In this document: positions 6,054-7,470 of the stretch, piece after piece | How positions within the stretch are numbered: position 1 is the first letter of the stretch | Layout of the letters: each line of letters begins with the position of its first letter | Assembly (NCBI GenBank): GCA_015523665.1 | Contig: WAJX01000232.1 | Location: forward strand, 1-7,470 | Direction: 5' to 3' | Source: Ferroglobus sp. | GTDB lineage: Archaea > Halobacteriota > Archaeoglobi > Archaeoglobales > Archaeoglobaceae | Length of the DNA stretch: 7,470 nt | The notes under the pieces: model-generated | Seen by the model: the letters and a program-made list of their open reading frames with translations, nothing else | Databases searched by the model: none | What the model was told of the DNA's origin: nothing | Program-made: the position numbers and the translations under genes

Positions 6054-6716
6054 CTAACCTTTATGATCAAAACCGTATTCTCCCACTAACGGGACAAATC
6101 TTACACTTCCCCAATTCTTCTTTGTTATTCTTCCTTTTTTATCTTTTTCAATAACATAGAGATATTGTATAAAATCACCAATAGGAATTACCATTTTCCC
6201 ACCTTTTTTTAACTGTTCAATCAACGGAGGAGGAATATCTGGAGCTGAAGCGGTTACGTATATCCTATCATAAGGTGCTTCTTTTTCATAACCCCTACTT
6301 CCATCTCCAACGATAATTTCAACATTTTCGTAACCCAGTTTTTTAATATTTTCTCTTGCAAATTTGGCAAGTTCTGGAATTCTTTCTATTCCAATAACTT
6401 TTCCTCTCTCTCCAACTATCTCTGCAACCACAGCAGCGTGATACCCACTACCAGCACCAACTTCAAGGACTTTATTCCCCTCTTCAAGAGATAAAAGTTC
6501 ACACATGATTGCCACCATATGTGGAGCACTTATTGTTTGTCCAAAGCCTATGGATAAGGGATAGTCATTATATGCTTCATCTTTGAGTTCATCAAAAACA
6601 AAGATGTGTCTTGGAACTTTTAACATAGCATTTACAACTTTATCACTAAGCTCAAGCTCTCTTTTTAACTTCTCTACCATCCATTTTCTCTTTTCAAAGT
6701 ATTCATCTTTCTCCAT
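6054..6716 (-). CDS. pcm: Protein-L-isoaspartate O-methyltransferase
   Basis: This enzyme uses S-adenosylmethionine to methylate isoaspartyl residues in aged proteins and so starts their repair. The 220-residue product matches the archaeal/bacterial family length. It shows KVPRHIFV (33-40), the substrate-binding stretch [13 protein letters not shown] (59-71), the SAM-binding motif [18 protein letters not shown] (83-99), VIGIER (107-112) with the acidic residue that holds the ribose, GDGSRGY (137-143), [17 protein letters not shown] (149-165) and VRFVPLVG (205-212). The start at 6716 overlaps the end of cobY by 43 bases. It is supported by the family-like N-terminal helix and by a weak GAGGATGAT ribosome binding site at 6720-6728. 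A shorter start at M13 (6680) would cut into that helix. It lies in one leftward run with cobS and cobY but has no known functional link with cobalamin. Confidence 0.94.
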   Translation of the reverse strand: MEKDEYFEKRKWMVEKLKRELELSDKVVNAMLKVPRHIFVFDELKDEAYNDYPLSIGFGQTISAPHMVAIMCELLSLEEGNKVLEVGAGSGYHAAVVAEIVGERGKVIGIERIPELAKFARENIKKLGYENVEIIVGDGSRGYEKEAPYDRIYVTASAPDIPPPLIEQLKKGGKMVIPIGDFIQYLYVIEKDKKGRITKKNWGSVRFVPLVGEYGFDHKG

Positions 6717-7225
6717 TTTATCATCCTCAGATCATCCAAAGTATCGACATTTATAACATCATATGTTGTGAGGAAATAAAATGCTTCCTCAAGTTCTTCA
6801 TCTCTGTTAATAATCGGTTGAAAAGCGTTTATTCCGACTCTCCGACCATCTGGATAACATGCTGATAATGCTCTCTCTTCTATGCTGGCATAATGCTTGC
6901 AAAAATCGTTTACAATTCCCTTTGTGAAATAGTATAAATCTGAGTTTAGTGTTAAAATATCATCCTCTATCCCAGAGACTTTTATGAATTCAAATAAATC
7001 CTCTATATATCCTCTTCCTTTTGCTCTATACACTTCTAAGCCGATAGATCTTAGATATTTTTCCGTCATAGGGGTGTATGGGGAGGTTATAAACACTGAG
7101 TCTATTTTGGCTATTGTTAATTCTCTTATTGCATGATCGATTAATCTCTCTCCTATTTTTATCATCGGTTTCTCCTTAAACCCAATCCTACTTCCCTTTC
7201 CACCGCACATAACCAATGCTATCAT
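6674..7225 (-). CDS. cobY: Adenosylcobinamide-phosphate guanylyltransferase CobY
   Basis: CobY is the archaeal non-orthologous replacement for CobU; it transfers GMP from GTP to adenosylcobinamide phosphate, giving AdoCbi-GDP for CobS. With the ATG at 7225 the product is 183 residues, slightly short of the roughly 195 of the Methanocaldococcus enzyme as I recall it. It has the nucleotidyltransferase N-terminus [13 protein letters not shown] (3-15) and EKP (18-20), KGRGYIEDL (69-77), the metal-binding-type NSDLYY (94-99), GINAF (131-135) and INVDTLDDL (158-166). The ATG at 7225 overlaps the cobS stop as ATGA, aligns with the usual MxAL(I/V)MxGGKG start and has GGTGA seven bases upstream. An ATG at 7231 would add two residues. 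The frame stays open to 7261, but that extension has no family support. A MobA/IspD-like enzyme is less likely, given the GYIED motif and the neighbouring cobS. Confidence 0.88.
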   Translation of the reverse strand: MIALVMCGGKGSRIGFKEKPMIKIGERLIDHAIRELTIAKIDSVFITSPYTPMTEKYLRSIGLEVYRAKGRGYIEDLFEFIKVSGIEDDILTLNSDLYYFTKGIVNDFCKHYASIEERALSACYPDGRRVGINAFQPIINRDEELEEAFYFLTTYDVINVDTLDDLRMIKWRKMNTLKRENGW

Positions 7226-7470
7226 AGCCATGTCACCATTGATAATACGAAAGTTATGCAATTAGATGCTCCAATTATATCTCCGTTTATCCCACCATAA
7301 ATCTTTCTTATGTAATATTCGAAGAGTAATGTAAAGATAGCGACTAAAACTAAGCTGGTTAGGGATCTCCTATATCCGAAGATAAAGGCTAGAAGGAATA
7401 TTGAGAGAGTCAATATATATGAAATCTTATCTCTACTTTTTATACCTTCTTTAAAAGTCTCTGCAAGTCC
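7222..7470 (-). CDS. cobS: Adenosylcobinamide-GDP ribazoletransferase (cobalamin synthase) CobS, C-terminal part
   Basis: The frame is open through the window edge, so only the last 82 residues are seen and the 5' end is missing. CobS is an integral membrane enzyme that joins AdoCbi-GDP with alpha-ribazole (or its phosphate) to finish cobalamin. The visible part has hydrophobic segments at about 17-33 and 38-52, a last one at about 72-82, and the family C-terminal motif YGGINGDIIGASN (58-70). The motif is followed by Cys71 where family members usually carry glutamate (GAxxE). Its TGA overlaps the cobY ATG by four bases, placing the last two steps of nucleotide-loop assembly in one operon. Identification rests on the GGxxGDxxGA motif, the hydrophobic profile and the cobY neighbour. 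Confidence 0.85.
   Translation of the reverse strand, partial: GLAETFKEGIKSRDKISYILTLSIFLLAFIFGYRRSLTSLVLVAIFTLLFEYYIRKIYGGINGDIIGASNCITFVLSMVTWL

Noticed and set aside
7226..7261. Longer cobY N-terminus from a start at 7261
   Set aside because: It would overlap cobS by 40 bases, adds 12 residues with no family match, and the ATG at 7225 has the ATGA overlap and a GGTGA site.

Overview
The window looks like chromosomal DNA from a low-GC euryarchaeon, most likely a methanogen or a relative such as an Archaeoglobi-type lineage. The evidence is the gene content: a sliding clamp (PCNA), an archaeo-eukaryotic primase large subunit, pelota, a flavodiiron protein of the F420H2-oxidase type, an archaeal CobY nucleotidyltransferase and a diphthamide synthetase. 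Ribosome binding sites of the GGTG / AGGTGAT type and dense gene packing agree with this. The exact genus cannot be read from the sequence.

Bases 1-2631 form a rightward information-processing cluster: the 3' part of a PCNA gene, priL overlapping it by one base, and pelA overlapping priL by 68 bases. It ends in a small hairpin followed by a T-rich tract. The cluster joins the replication clamp, the primase large subunit and the ribosome-rescue factor. The priL product is unusual. Besides the expected C-terminal 4Fe-4S cysteines it has an N-terminal segment with eight cysteines in the spacing of a two-cluster ferredoxin.

Bases 2698-4109 run leftward and hold a rubredoxin gene, too short to stand out as an ORF, followed by fprA. 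Together they form an oxygen-detoxification and electron-transfer pair. Both genes have the same strong nine-base ribosome binding site. The 269-base spacer upstream of rubredoxin (4110-4378) is extremely AT-rich. It appears to hold the terminator of the upstream unit and the rubredoxin promoter, and no gene is visible in it.

Bases 4379-7470 are a tightly packed leftward group, in transcription order: cobS (5' end outside the window), cobY, pcm, an ornithine cyclodeaminase / alanine dehydrogenase family gene, and a Dph6-type diphthine-ammonia ligase. Adjacent genes overlap by 4 bases (cobS/cobY), 43 bases (cobY/pcm) and 4 bases (dehydrogenase/dph6). The one gap is 38 bases, between pcm and the dehydrogenase, and it may carry its own promoter. 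CobS and CobY act together in assembling the cobalamin nucleotide loop. Pcm repairs isoaspartate damage in proteins. The dehydrogenase-family enzyme would release or fix ammonia, which is the co-substrate of the diphthamide ligase encoded next to it.
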